Positions 38,985-51,309 of a stretch of 64,000 bases of DNA are shown one piece after another. The notes beneath the pieces were generated by a model. The model searched no databases. It had not been told where the DNA came from and worked only from the letters and a program-made list of their open reading frames with translations. The stretch's first letter is position 1. Every line of letters starts with the position of its first letter. The translations under genes were made by a program, and so were the position numbers. Source of the stretch: Liolophura sinensis (taxonomy: Eukaryota > Mollusca > Polyplacophora > Chitonida > Chitonidae); contig NC_088302.1 of the NCBI RefSeq assembly GCF_032854445.1, positions 42,878,645 to 42,942,644 on the forward strand. Reading direction: 5' to 3'.

Positions 38985-39180
38985 GTATGGCTTCGTTAAA
39001 GGTCAGGGGTTCAATCAGCCCACCTTACCTGTGAGTGGGTTAAGTCAGAGTGATAGCCGTGTGTCAGACGGCCGTGACAGGAGGCTGGCGGTGAGAGGGA
39101 TTCCCCTTGGGAGAGGGCCATGTACACACAGTCCATCTTCTTCTAGTGACGCATGAGGAACATCGGGCTTTAAATAAATA
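38985..39180 (+). repeat. Module M in copy D
   Basis: TATGGCTTCGTTAAAGGTCA, GGGTTAAGTCAGAGTGATAG, GTCAGACGGCCGTGACAGGA, GAGAGGGATTCCCCTTGGGA, CACAGTCCATCTTCTTCTAG. It is one of the two cleanest examples of the module, together with 47,570-47,785. Confidence 0.7.
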
Positions 39181-40323
39181 CTCAGTTTACTGTTGGACCA
39201 AAGTTTAAAGAATAGTATGATATTATAGTTGTATATGTAGAACTAGAGCGGGAAAACCATATACAGGTACTGATCTGAGTTTTGTAGATATAAAATCTAT
39301 AAATTATCTCCTTCATTCCCATATGATCATGCCCGCACATACAGTCCATCTGTGCATCTCTCGTGACCATTCATCATCGTCAAAAACGAATATACTATAT
39401 AAACCAGGCACAAACTTGATGCAGTAGACTTGCTTTGGGGTTGCTCTATTTATATTGTTTCGAATTAGATTTATACACGAATTCTTGCTGACGTCTTTAA
39501 CAATGAAATAAATTGGTGAGGTGAGCATCATCAAATGTATTTAAATAGCTCTCAGTAAAAGTGTCTTTGTCGGAAAAGAAAGAAACCAGTAGATGCATCA
39601 AATAACCATCTGAGTACATTTATGAACGCCATATCGTCCACCGATTTTGTGGAACAGTTTCTTTTTTTAAACTGTGTTACTCATTTTCAACAGTACAATC
39701 ACTTAATGTTCTAAAACTAGTCGATGTGAGCACAGTAGAAATGAGAAAATTATGTTATTTACGAGATAATCAAACCAGTAAAGTCAACCGGAAGTAAAAT
39801 TGATGACTTCCATATTCTAGTTTCCGACACAGTGACGAATATATTATTGTCTTACAAAGTCAATGATTAAAGCCAGACAGAGAGTAATGAGGCGTCGCTG
39901 TCGTTACTGCGCGCGGGGTAACATAACTGAACGGTAATGCGTCGATGCGGTGAAACACTCAACAACTTTCGTGAGATCATCTGGTTAAAATATTTTGATA
40001 ACATGACCATTTCGTAATCCCTACTGCCTCGCACAGCGTCAAAGGAACGCTGGCTACACTACAGTCTCTGTGTCTTTCCCAGGGTTGGGCTATCAAAACT
40101 CTCAAGAAATTGCATATTTTGCACACGCTCAACTATTCCAACCAATGTCTGTAGTTTTGTCATATTTTTATCGCTGTACAGCTGAAAAGTTTACACCCGC
40201 ACACAGTAAGATGTGGGTTACACATTCTGGACGCAATAATTGTATTTGCTGATAGGTCCACTGCACCTACTTTTGAAAGATCCATGTGTGCTTGGTGCAT
40301 TAGTTGACCTAATTTATAGCTAT

Positions 40324-40905
40324 TGTAAGGTGACCACTATCGGAGAGTACAGATGAGAAACAACTGGTTTGTTCAACTCTCAGACCAGCGATAGACCTTA
40401 CACAGGATCAAACAAAGAAACGCGAAGATGCTTGAATGAGTTCAGTACATATATTTGAACAGAATAGACAAATAATACAACTGACATGGAATATTTAATA
40501 AAACTGACATGGAATATTCAATACAACTGACATGGAATATACTGATTGGATATTCAGGCATACAAAGGCAAGTCAGACCACGTAAATATAGAATGCACAG
40601 TTAAGAGGATATTCCTCAATCGGCAGATGACAGTCCAATACGTAACAAGCTGTAGAGGCTGATCGATGATTTATTCCTCAACTACCTGCGAAGTTATACA
40701 TGTAACATATCAGGTCGGACAGGTTGACAGTAGCGCCCGTGATGCCGAGCTGTCAATGTATGTTTCACTCCTTGGAAATATAAGTCACTTTCAGGGTAAA
40801 CTGGGATGGGATAAAATGTACGTAATCACACTAAGAGACAATAAGCGATATAAATATTTTACAACTGGATTATTGTTTTTGGTCTCGTGCTGTCTAATAT
40901 TTCAT
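40324..40905 (+). mobile_element. Partial copy of an LTR-like element in copy D
   Basis: Shares with 43,820-44,400, in order, CCACTATCGGAGAG, GATGAGAAACAA, AGCGATAG, CTTACACA, CTTGAATGAGTTCA, TACATATATTTGAA, GGCAAGTCAG, GGTCGGACA, GTTGACAGTAGCGYCCGTGA, TGCCGAGCTG and TTTCAGGGTAAACTGG. It also has a threefold 25-bp repeat (ACTGACATGGAATATT) at about 40,478-40,550. The right part of the element is missing here. It carries no coding sequence. Confidence 0.75.
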
Positions 40906-41639
40906 TTGAATCCAGTTTAATACACCAGTCAAAGATTCGCAATGTGGGAGGAGATTCAGATGAAGAAATATTCTCTTTGCCGTGCATACCCACATAACGT
41001 GCCCAAGAAAACATGAATAAATTGTTACTTCACGCCATAAAGAACACACTATTTTCATAAAATCATACTTATATATGTGTGTACAAACGGGTGTTATTTG
41101 TGAGAATTTCGTGTCTTCATTTACAATACACCGTAGCTGGAGGAGCAACCTATTTAAACAGTTGAAGCCACAATGCCTTAACCGAATGTTGGAATCTGGC
41201 TACAGGTGAAGATTTATTCTTTCCTAAAACCAAAATGTTATATATATAACTTTCTAATGTTAAACTCATTTAGCACATATAATGTTAGGTTAACTATTAT
41301 TAAAGTGTTAGAAATTTAGTACTTTCCAAAATTATCCGAACACCTCGAATGTTATATAAATGTACGTACCTATGTACAGGAAGCCAAAGAGATGTTCTCT
41401 TGGACGATGTTTTCTGGATAATTTGCACACTACGCAACCGTAGACACTCTGGTGTTTACCTGTAGAAAGATAACTGGGTAGTAAATGCTAAAGCTGAAAC
41501 TTTCTACATGTTCAAGTGACACCAAACTAGTATTAGCTATTCTGAGCGTGGAGGTAGGAATGTTTTAATGACTCTTGCCCGTGCTCACAGATGTGTAACA
41601 TCTAATATATGACTTATGTACTGCTTAAAACTCATAGTT

Positions 41640-42050
41640 GTACGTGGATTCAAAAATAATAATGAAGTAAAGGCATCACTACGTAAATGTAAAAGCTTTC
41701 ACAAGCTTTCAGTCCGCATGCCGGGATCATTATCAAGTGACTAACCATTTTATTTTAAAAAATATAAATGGATATAAATGGTTTATAGTGGAATGTTTAT
41801 ATATACAGGAGTCAATCATTGGTAGTGTTTATCCCTAACCACCGTATTACATCACAGTACAATTAGAAAGTCATAAACGGTTCTTGAAAAAACATAAATG
41901 GTGTATAATAAAATGTATATATATATAAGAGCCCATCATGGGCAGTGTTTACCCGTATTTATAGCATTCCACTATGCACCATTTATATTTATATTTTTTA
42001 ATATAAAGTCACATGACAATGATCCCGTCATGTGGATCTTCAGGCAGTCT
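41640..42050. mobile_element. Foldback element, possibly Penelope-like ends
   Basis: Left arm CCGGGATCATTATCAAGTGA at about 41,720 and right arm TCACATGACAATGATCCCGT at about 42,008 are imperfect inverted repeats. Similarity extends into ATAAATGG-rich inner flanks over about 75 bp. Two internal degenerate direct repeats (ATAAATGG, GTGTTTA) lie between them. Copy E lacks the insertion (about 49,560-49,600). The CTTGATAATGATCCCGGCAT type of motif is reminiscent of Penelope-like element termini, but no reverse transcriptase is present. Confidence 0.5.
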
Positions 42051-43819
42051 AGATTATAATTGTTGTATTTATAATACGTGTCCTTCAAATTATACTGGAA
42101 TGAGTCTGCACTACCAAGTAATACGTGTCTAGAAGCACAGTTCATATGTCACATCTGTGATAATTGGTATCACTGGGTGTTGTGGCCAAGTTGGTCAAGA
42201 TGACAGGGTGGTCGGTAATAAGTTTACACATGGTTTTGACTTTGGAAATCAACCAAAGATAATTGTATTTATGATAGAGTCAGACAGATCACCAGTTTCG
42301 AAAGTCAGACTGTAGTTGTATACCATGTTTGCCGTTTCTATTCTCAAGCAAACGTCTTTATACATGTACATGCGGCAAGAAACCAAAAGTTGCTTGGTTT
42401 AATTCTGAAGACCATACTTTCTAGTACGTGACATAATGTTTTCTGTCTGGAATTTACCGATACACTGTATCGTCAGTGGTGATTTAGTCAGTGATGATTT
42501 TGTTTGTCAGTTGTGATGTTCCTAAAACAGTCAACAGAACATCACAATATTGCTAATCAAACAATGCCTCATCTGGACTTCCAGGATATATTTTCGCACC
42601 GGAACTTCACACAGCCATTATCTAAATGTTAGTTTAAACTGTAACTGGCTCTCTCCTCCTTGCTATGGTGTCTGTGATCTTTGAATGGACTCTCCAATAC
42701 ACTTAACATAGATGCGATTCAGACACGGACAGCAATGCTGTTGATCCGGAGTGATCCCGTGGAGATGGGATGGTTCCCTTAGGAAGAGGCTGATGACGCC
42801 GATCCCCCACTCAGTAATGATGGCACGTCTGGTATGAGGAAATCGGCCCTGCAGACAGTACCTGTGTCAGTAAATAGCTTACCGGTCTGACCACCAGTTA
42901 CGGTCTGTTCAATTACTCTACACACTGATTCATCAGAGGCCTTTGATATTCAGATTATGTTGTTATCCAACGGACGGTCCCAAACACTCCTTGTGAATAT
43001 AAATTGTTTCAAAATAATACAATATAGAAGGAAAATCATATTACCATTCCCATAACCGCTTTGTACACACGACAGTGCAGTTGCCATAACTGACTGGTGT
43101 ATATCGCCTTCCGCTTGAAACCGGGAGATCCGTGGTACAATCTACCCAGTACCGTTTTATCTCGAATGATGTCTCCGTTTTTGGCTTATTTCTATGAACG
43201 TCCTGCACAAGGCTTTATACTTAAAATTTCAAGTTAGAGAGTGGAACAAGAGGGGCGGAACCTAAGGGAAGGAACCTAAAGGAATGCTCCACTTCTAATA
43301 AAGGTCATTGGTCTTTTCGGCAGCGATAGCCTTTGAAAGAATTGCATGTGTATATATATTTATAAATGATGTATGTTATCTTTACATAAACCATACGATG
43401 GCATTCGTTCTGACATCAGTCCAACTTTCTGTGCGGTTGAATGTCAGCGTATATGTTTTTGAAACGTGTAGTGTTCCTTTAATAGAGAATTTAAAAAGCC
43501 GTTAAAATTAACTGAAATTGAGGTTACGTGTGTTCCATAAGCAATCTCTCGAGTCTATGGGCACGATGACATAAGATGTGGAAAGAAACTTATACTTGAA
43601 TGCATTGGCTTATAGAAGCACAAGCGAACTACGCTTTCCATTTTCACTCAGATTTAAACAGTAAGAATACCATCAGGGATTTATTCAGGTCTACTGGACC
43701 CAAAATTCACCTAAGTCGACCACACTTCCGTGCTGATAAGACCTGCAAGTGCAGAAGAGGATGGGTCGTTGGCGGCCTAGACTGAGTGACGGTCAGCCGA
43801 TGATAAGCCTAAGGGTACT

Positions 43820-44762
43820 TGTAACGGTACCACTATCGGAGAGAAAAGATGAGAAACAAGTGGTTTGTTTAACTCTTAGAACAGCGATAGGTCTTACACA
43901 AGATCAAGCAAAGAAACACGCTTGAATGAGTTCAATACATATATTTGAAAAAAATAGAAAAATAATATAACTGACAATAATATACAAAACAATACAATTA
44001 ATTACAAAAGTATATAGTCTCTTGCTGATGAGAGGGTCTAATTTCGAATGGAATATTCCTGCTTCCAAAGGCAAGTCAGTCCAGGTAATGATAGAATCCA
44101 CAGTTCAGATGAATTCCCCGCTGACGGTGTTTAATCCCCACTGCATGTGAAGGTATAACTTCTCGGGTCGGACACGTTGACAGTAGCGTCCGTGATGCCG
44201 AGCTGGCGATGTAATTTTCACTCCTCGAAAATATACACAAAGTCAGTTTCAGGGTAAACTGGGGTGAAATGTGTGTAATCGCACAAGGAGACAATGAGCA
44301 ATACAAACTCCAAAATAACGTCTCAAAAAACAGCAAGTGGCGAAACACAAGCTCATCAACTGCTCTGCACATAAAATGCATCACAAATGACGAATGTCAA
44401 ATGGCGTGAAAGTAGACATCTCCAAACCCAGAAAAATCTTTCACAATGGATGACAGTAAATATGACTGCTCCCAGGCAGACTTGAGTAAATGACTGCGAG
44501 CTTCACACCTCCGTCGCTCATATTTATAGACAAACGTAAAGAAAATTCTGGATAATTTGATCGTAAACATGTTTACAACACCGATACATATTTCCAGAAT
44601 GTATACTCTGTCTGCAATGATATTAAACTCATAAACACCGAAGCCTCTAGAACATTCAACTGAATTACACTAGTAACACAGTTGAAAATAGTCAGACACC
44701 CACCAGACAATCTCAAGAACAAATAAAATAAAATACAATGATTAAAGGCGGGGATCGTAACA
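43820..44762 (+). mobile_element. Solo-LTR-like element, private to copy D
   Basis: The 943-bp insertion starts TGTAACGGTACC and ends GATCGTAACA, giving short inverted TGTWACG...CGTWACA termini typical of LTRs. AATAAAATAAAATAC near 44,720 could serve as a poly(A) signal. Copy E has the empty site (CCTAGGTGTAGCCCTGGCCA at about 51,652). A target duplication is not clear (flanks GTACT and GTCGT). A partial second copy is at 40,324-40,905. No gag or pol sequence is present. Confidence 0.55.
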
Positions 44763-46954
44763 GTCGTGATGGCCACAGGTGAGCCGATGAGATCGCCCAA
44801 TACCACAGATCCCTGCATGTTGTTTACTATCATACGACAGTTCGTGTAATGATACATTTATCTAAAATGCAACCACTGAAATGCAACTGTCTGCGACCAT
44901 TGATCGAATCTGATCGCATTGATTGAATCAAGGTAATTCGCGTTTTTGCGAAAACCCATCGGAAGTTCCCGCTTTAACTGGTTAGTAAATTCTGCACTCT
45001 AAAATTAAACTAAAAGTTCTTAAGGAAAACGATGCTTTCCAATGCTGTTGAAATGTTCTTTTTGTTTTATTCTTAACTTATGTTTTTTGGGCAAATATCA
45101 TTTATGGTCGAGGCGATTATCAAAACAGAGTGCTCCCCATTATATATGCTTCTGTGCACCTCCATTACCCTCCTTGCCTGTTGTGTTCTCTACAAACAAA
45201 GCTCCCATACGCTTATATCCATCTGCGCCACTGACAGCCACGTTAGAGACATTGTTTGGATTTATGGATTACGAGATCTATACTGCAAGACGCAAAAAAG
45301 GTTGATAAATTGCGCTGTGGTTTGAATCAATATGTGAAAGATGCCCTTATCTCTGTAAATAAATGCTGCATTTAGATCATCAATCAAACAGACATGCAAT
45401 TTTATGTAACGTTATCCATCACTCTTATATGACAGATTAAGGCATTTAAAAAACAATTCTCCGTCAGTTTCCGTCATATTTTGACCCCGAATAAATCACC
45501 CCGAAATAGGCCGCTGAACTCTTTATGTAGGACTCAAACTAAAACAATTGTAGGTCGTTACATTGAAGTCATCAGCTCGCACGTCCTATGGCATCTAAAT
45601 AAGGTTAATTTTAACGCTCGAAAGATCAAAAATCGGCGTTACCTTTCTGCCTGTTTTCACGTACTATCCCGTCACTCTTGTGTGTGGAGTAGATGTTCAC
45701 GAGACTGGAGAGTGAACTTTTATTTCCGATTCCGCATTGTCCGATGAGGCCTGTTAATTGTTTCCATTTTCTCATTTTTTGAGAACCTATATTCCTTACC
45801 AATATCAGCCGTCATTATCTTACAACAAATACGTACTACCCACGTATGGAGTCCAATGAAATACGTTTTGTGTCTCCTCATGTATGTTCTTTGTGACACT
45901 CCATTTCTGGTAAAACCTAACGTCAGTAGAGAATCGGAATCTGCCTAAGTCGAACTTATTGACAGTACCAAGTCAAGTGGAATACCTGAGTTTGTTCATC
46001 TGTTTCTGTGACGCAGCGATCTGTCTATCACACTTCTTTTTCCGTACGTTTCTTGCCTTCTTTTGGTGACATCCTGTGTTTAATTTACTCGGCTCAACCG
46101 AATTAAACTGTCGCCTTTTTTTGATGCAGTGACCACAAATCTTGTGAGATGAGCAAAAACGTCAATAAACAACATGGCCTTAATGAAGGATTTTTGATAT
46201 AAGACTGTTTGGTTTCAGATGTTCTAGTAGTGCGTTTCCAGTAATGTACTACAAAGTCCCATCAACCAAAAAAAACCCATAAATTAGATTTTTACTGCTG
46301 ACAAAGTCCAGAACTTAAGCTTACATATAACCTTTTAAACACTTAAAATTAAATGCGCTTTAAAGAAAAAAAATGCAATTGGTTTGTTACATTTTCAATA
46401 ATGGCAGAACTTCGCTGAGCAAATGAAAGCCTTTCGGTGGCTTGCATTACACGTCACGAACATTCTCAAAGTTATACATTATGTCACGTTCTACAACGAT
46501 CAAGACTGATCCAATACTTATGGCGCCTTGTATGCCGCTCTGCTCCTCTAAAGACCTGAACTTCAGGCCTCAGGTAATGACGCTTCGCGTCATTTGATTG
46601 TCCCACGTGATCACATGATAAATACAGATGTGGAAAAATTCTAATATTGTTCAGTCTGTTTTTTGTTCTTGTTATTAAGTCGATTTACGTGTTTTTGAGT
46701 CTCCACGCAATCTCTCAGTACCCCGGAACGACACAAAGGTTTTATTTTACGGGCGTCAATTTTCTTGGATGTATTCTTGTACACGCCTTAAGATTTCTTT
46801 CATCCTTTTTTGCAATCAGTGCAAAGGTTTAAATCTTTATAGTACCTTGACAAAAACAGGCGTAAAATGTGTTAACGAGACAGTATGTTTGACTGTAGTT
46901 ATATTAATTTGGCTGTGTGAAAGTTCTTGTTTCAAAATTTAGCTTAAAATCGGA

Positions 46955-47050
46955 AATCCTCCCACCATAATGCTGGCCGTCGTCATATAAGTGAAATATT
47001 CTTCAGTACGGCATAAAACACCAGTCAAATAAAAAAAATAAATCAAATCG
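46955..47050 (+). mobile_element. SINE 3' end with short target-site duplication, shared with D
   Basis: CCCACCATAATGCTGGCCGT, CATATAAGTGAAATATTCTT, AAAACACCAGTCAAATAAAA. Direct repeats AAATCGGAAA lie just before (about 46,945) and after (about 47,045). The same site in D (38,150) is also occupied; A, B and C appear empty. Confidence 0.75.
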
Positions 47051-47569
47051 GAAAACATATTGTAACAGTTGATTTCTAAAAGAAACATTAACAACACTAT
47101 GCAAAGCTACAAAGACAGGTTTCTGACTATTGACATGCAGTGAGCAGTTGGGAAATTCCTGCGTTCCTAACCTTTTGCCCTTCCCTATAATACGTCTCAC
47201 GTTTTGTACTTGCGACCTAGAATCGTTATACACATGAGCTGTAATGTAACCGCACATCCGGATGTGAATTTAGACAGCTTAGTACAGACTGACATTAAAG
47301 GGGAGAAAGCCTCGTTGCTTTCATTGGCGCACCATCTCTTCTTAGAGACATATATTGTTGAATTGTGATTACTTCTAGTGTTTTAAATCAAGTGCTGATG
47401 TTCGAATAACTCCAGCAAACGCTCGAATATATTACGTCAGGTAAGCTCAGTGTCGCTGACCGTTCACACCAGCTACTAATACAAGCACTAAGAAAAGGCG
47501 CTAAGTACAATGCACGTCATTAACACGTGGTCATTAACACTATGATTTATTTTAACCCACTGGGAACTG

Positions 47570-47785
47570 TTCCAAGATATGTCAATATGGCTTCCTTTGG
47601 GGGTTACGGGTGTGGTCATCCCAGCTTCCCTCTGCGTGGGTTAAGTCAAAGTGATGACTGTGTGTGTCAGACGGTCGTGGCTGGAGGCTGGCTGTTAGAG
47701 GGATTCCCCGTGGGAGAGGGCTATTTACCCACAGTTCATCTTCTTAAATGACGTATGAGAAACATCGATCTTCAAATAAATACTC
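47570..47785 (+). repeat. Module M in copy E
   Basis: ATATGGCTTCC, CAGCTTCCCTCTGCGTGGGT, TAAGTCAAAGTGATGACTGT, GTCAGACGGTCGTGGC, TTAGAGGGATTCCCCGTGGG, CCCACAGTTCATCTTCTT. It lies opposite the module of copy D in the unit. Confidence 0.7.
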
Positions 47786-48312
47786 ATTCTACTGCTGGAC
47801 GAAAGTTCAGGGAATAGTATGTTACTATAGTGGTATATGTACAATTAGAGCGCCTCTATACATATAGCTGTGTTAAGAAAACTGTGTTTGTGACTCAGCG
47901 AACACCATACGGTCAAATGATTTGGGGAACATTTTTTTTCATTTTGTTATTTACTTCTTGTGGCACGGTTACTTAATATTCTAACACGAGTCGATGTAAC
48001 CACAGTGGAAAATGAGAAATTATGCTATGACGAGATGATCAATCCAGTAATGTGAAACGGAAGGAAAATGGATGACATTCATTTTCTAGCTTCCGACAAA
48101 TAGATCATTGTCTTACAAAACAAGTGATTAAAGCCACAGAGAGAGAGTGATGAGGCGTCGTTGTGTATTACTGCGCGCGGAGTTACAGAACTGAACGGTC
48201 ACAGAACTGATTCATTAAAATGCGGGTTACAAATTGTTGACTCAATAATTATGTTTGCTGATAGATCCACTGCACCAGTTCTGAAAAGGTCTACGTGTAC
48301 TTGAAGCATTAG

Positions 48313-48455
48313 TTCACTGGCCTAGTAGTTAGCGTGGTAGCGCAGAACAGTGACACAGAAGCTTCTCACAAATGCGGTCGCCGTGAGTTTAAGCCCAATT
48401 CACGCCAAGTCTGCCTTCCTGTCTGCCTGTTTGTAGAAAGGTCTGTATTCTACTG
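48313..48455 (+). mobile_element. SINE 5' head (tRNA-like) without tail
   Basis: TGGCCTAGTAGTTAGCGTGG (A box region), CTTCTCACAAATGCGGTCGC, GTGAGTTTAAGCCC (decayed B box), CGCCAAGTCTGCCTTCC, GTAGAAAGGTCTG. It is collinear with the head of the element at 62,236-62,470 but ends before the CCCGGTTTCCTCCCACC segment. A 5' fragment such as this most likely reflects later deletion. Confidence 0.7.
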
Positions 48456-48895
48456 TTGTTTTGACGCTTTACCCCAACACGTTTCATTTAGACGATAGTA
48501 TCAATGTAGAAATGGAAGAAACCGGGATTGGCGCACCATTCGCTTCTGATGGTATTCACGTAAAGAAATATGCTTATGTTGTATTCCGCATTACAAATGT
48601 TACAAATCTTCCATTGTGACATAAACTTTTAAGCCGCGCAACATTTTTAAAACGCTGGGTCTCAAATTTGACATCATTTAAAATGCTGTATAATTTTAGC
48701 ATTATTAAAATGTTGACAATTTCTCTTTATTCATGGAACATAGAACAAAATGATTGACCATATGAGCTGAGTAGTACTCTCTCTTCAAATACTCGTCTCT
48801 GGAACAGAGAAATCAAAAGAACCAGCCTCCATTTACCTACACCTCTATGCCTTATCCACTGTGAATATGAAATGTATCAACACTGGGATGAAAAA

Positions 48896-49279
48896 AGTAC
48901 CATTTGAGTGAGTGAGTGCTTGGGATTTAACGTCGTACTCAACAATTTTTCAGTCATATGACGACGAAGGAATCCTTCGGGTGCATGTACATGTAATGTG
49001 CCTCCTTGTAGCAGGACGGATTTCCACCGCTCTTTTATCTAGTGCTGCTTCACTGAGTGTCTTACCGAAGGCAAGTAAGCTGCCCCGCCCGAGCCATTAT
49101 ACTGATACGGGTCAGCCAGTCGTTGCACTATCCCCTTCATGCTGAACGCCAAGCGAGGAAGTTACAACTTCCTCTTTTAAAGTCTTAGGTGTGACTCGAT
49201 CAAGGATTGATCCTGGATCTACCGGTCCAGAAACGGACGCTCTACCAACAGTGCTATCCGGGCCGGTAGTACAATTTGA
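48896..49279 (-). mobile_element. Second tRNA-derived SINE family, full-length, with 12-bp target-site duplication
   Basis: On the minus strand it starts ACCGGCCCGGATAGCACTGT, then TTGGTAGAGCG (A box), and GGTAGATCCAGGATCAATCC (B-box region). It continues through a central domain (GAGGAAGTTGTAACTTCCTC, a perfect palindrome; GCGTTCAGCATGAAGGGGAT; GAGTACGACGTTAAATCCCA) and ends in a short ACTCACTCAC tail. Flanks AGTACCATTTGA (48,896-48,907) and AGTACAATTTGA (49,268-49,279) are a one-mismatch duplication around a 360-bp element. It is unrelated to the AAATA-tailed family. Confidence 0.85.
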
Positions 49280-51190
49280 AGGCAATTATCTACCATGTAG
49301 ATTTAAAATTCTGCGTGCGTCTTTGTCCATCTGAGAGAGACACACACACCGTTCTTTATCTCTTGTGATTGTTCTCAGGGTAACGGTATTTAAGTAAGGC
49401 CCACACTAACCTGTAGAAAGATAACTGGTTAGTAAATGTTAAAGCTGTAACTTCCTACATGTTTAAGAGAGAATACACTAAAATTAACGACTCTGAGTGT
49501 GAACACAGGAAGTCTTAATGACTCGTGTCTGTGCTCACAGACGTGTAAAATCACAAGATGTGAATAAGCGGAAGTTGCCCACACAGTCGAGGATACTGAT
49601 TATTATACTTATTAGACATGTCCTACAAATTACCCACCGGTAAGGCTACACTACCGAGCAGTAAGTGTCCAGAAGCATTGTACAAATTCCACATGAGTTA
49701 TAACGCGACCATAGTGATATCTTTGGGTGTTGTGGCGAAGCTGGTCAGGAGGACGGAGTGATTGGTAACGAGCTTTTGATTTTGGAAATCAGCCAAAGTT
49801 CTTTGAAAATCACGATCTATTTATGATAGGGTCAGACAGGTCACCAATTTCAAAAGTCAGACAGTCTCGTGTACCACGTTTGCAGTTTTTATTCTCAGGC
49901 CAACATCTTTTATACATGTACATACAGCAAGAAAGCAAAAGTCGCTTGGGTAAATTCTGACGACCATATACTTTCTGAAATGTACCGTCATGTTGTCTTT
50001 GTGGACTTTACCGATAATCTGTGTCGTCAGTGGTGATGTTTCTTGTATGGCCAGTGATGATTTTACTTGTATCGTCAGTTTCGATGTTCCTGTTATCGTC
50101 AACAGAACACCAAAATATTGCTAATCAAACAATGCCTCATCTGTGATTCCAGAATATATAATTGGTGAGGAACCTCCCAGAGCCAGTATCTAAATGTTAG
50201 CTTGAACTAGAAATAGCTCGCCTTCTCGTCCTTGTGAAGGTGTTTACTCTCCATTGCACTTAACATCTGTGGCGTTCAAACCTGGATATGAACTACAATG
50301 TTTTTGATCCGGAGAGATCTCGTGAAGATTACGTGGTTCTCCAAGGGACTGATAACGCTGGTCCACCCATTCACCCATTCAGTAATGATCGTACGTTTGG
50401 TTAACAGGAGACAGGTTCTGTAGACACTGACTGTGTCAGTAAATAGGTTAATGGTCTGACCACTATTTACGGTATGTCCTGTTACCCAACACACTGATTC
50501 ATTGGTAGATTTTGATATTTAGAATATGTAATTATCAAACAGAGGAATTTAGATTGTTACAAAATAACACATCAGAGAAGGAAAATCATACCACTACTCC
50601 CATACTGCCTTAACCTTTGACTGTACATGTAGTTTTGCGGTGTAGTTGCACAACCTGTTGGTGTACATCGCCTTCGTGTTGGAACCGTGAAGTCCCTGGT
50701 TCAATAAACACAGTAACGTCTTACCTGAAATTGAGTCTCCAAAGGCGTCATAATCACTCATCGATATTTCCGTTCCAAGTGAGCAGACTTGAAGATAAAT
50801 AACCTATGAAGGCATATGGATAATCATGCTAGACTGATATTAGTCGAATGACTAATGAGATACTGTAAACAGGCGACAGGGTTGTTTAAAATTTATTTTG
50901 TTAAATTTCACGTTCGTGAATGGATAAAGTCGGACGGTACCCAAAAAGAATACACCTCCTCTCGCCCGAATTTTCTGACTTTGAGCACTGGCTGCATCAA
51001 CATGGAATGGAAACATATCTGTTCAGCAGAACACCAGGCGACATCTAGTAAAGTCAGTAGTCTATTCTGCCATTGGTAGACTTTGAGAGATTGGTTGTGT
51101 ATTATATCTTATAAATAAGGTTTGCTATCATTATAAACCATACGACGGCGTTTGCTCTGACGTCAGTCAATTTCCTCTGCTGTCGAATGC

Positions 51191-51309
51191 CAATGTTTTG
51201 GATAACAAAACGAATACATAGATAGTAACTTGTATTTATTCAGAGAGCTACGTTTCGGAATAGGTACTAACCCCGTTATCAAGATTGAAAGAAGTCAGTG
51301 TTTTGGATA
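51191..51309 (-). mobile_element. 91-bp retroelement 3' end with 14-bp target-site duplication, in copy E
   Basis: CAATGTTTTGGATA (51,191-51,204) and CAGTGTTTTGGATA (51,296-51,309) flank 91 bp. On the minus strand these read CAATCTTGATAACGGGGTTA, CCTATTCCGAAACGTAGCTC, GAATAAATACAAG. Copy D has the empty site (about 43,440-43,470). The CCGAAACGT plus AATAAA pattern recalls 3' ends of Penelope-like elements; the family call is tentative, the insertion itself is clear. Confidence 0.7.

Larger units (their letters stand above)
36424..45484 (-). repeat. Long non-coding duplication unit, copy D (inverted)
   Basis: Read on the minus strand it follows the unit backwards from A ~11,540 to A ~3,290. 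Matches include CCAGTCTCGTGAACATCTAG (36,720), GCGCCATCAGCACTGA (about 37,730), AGTTTCCGACACAGTGACG on the plus strand at 39,820, the GATGACTCCGG-like block near 42,750, TATTCAAG..GTTTCTTTCC near 43,590 and ATCTCGTAATCCATAAATC near 45,270. It lacks the unit start (A 845-3,290). D-specific insertions are annotated separately. Confidence 0.85.

Noticed and set aside
44019-44050. Hammerhead ribozyme suggested by CTGATGAG inside the LTR-like element
   Set aside because: The matching GAAA core and a closable stem II are missing (CGAAT is present instead), and no stem III could be drawn.
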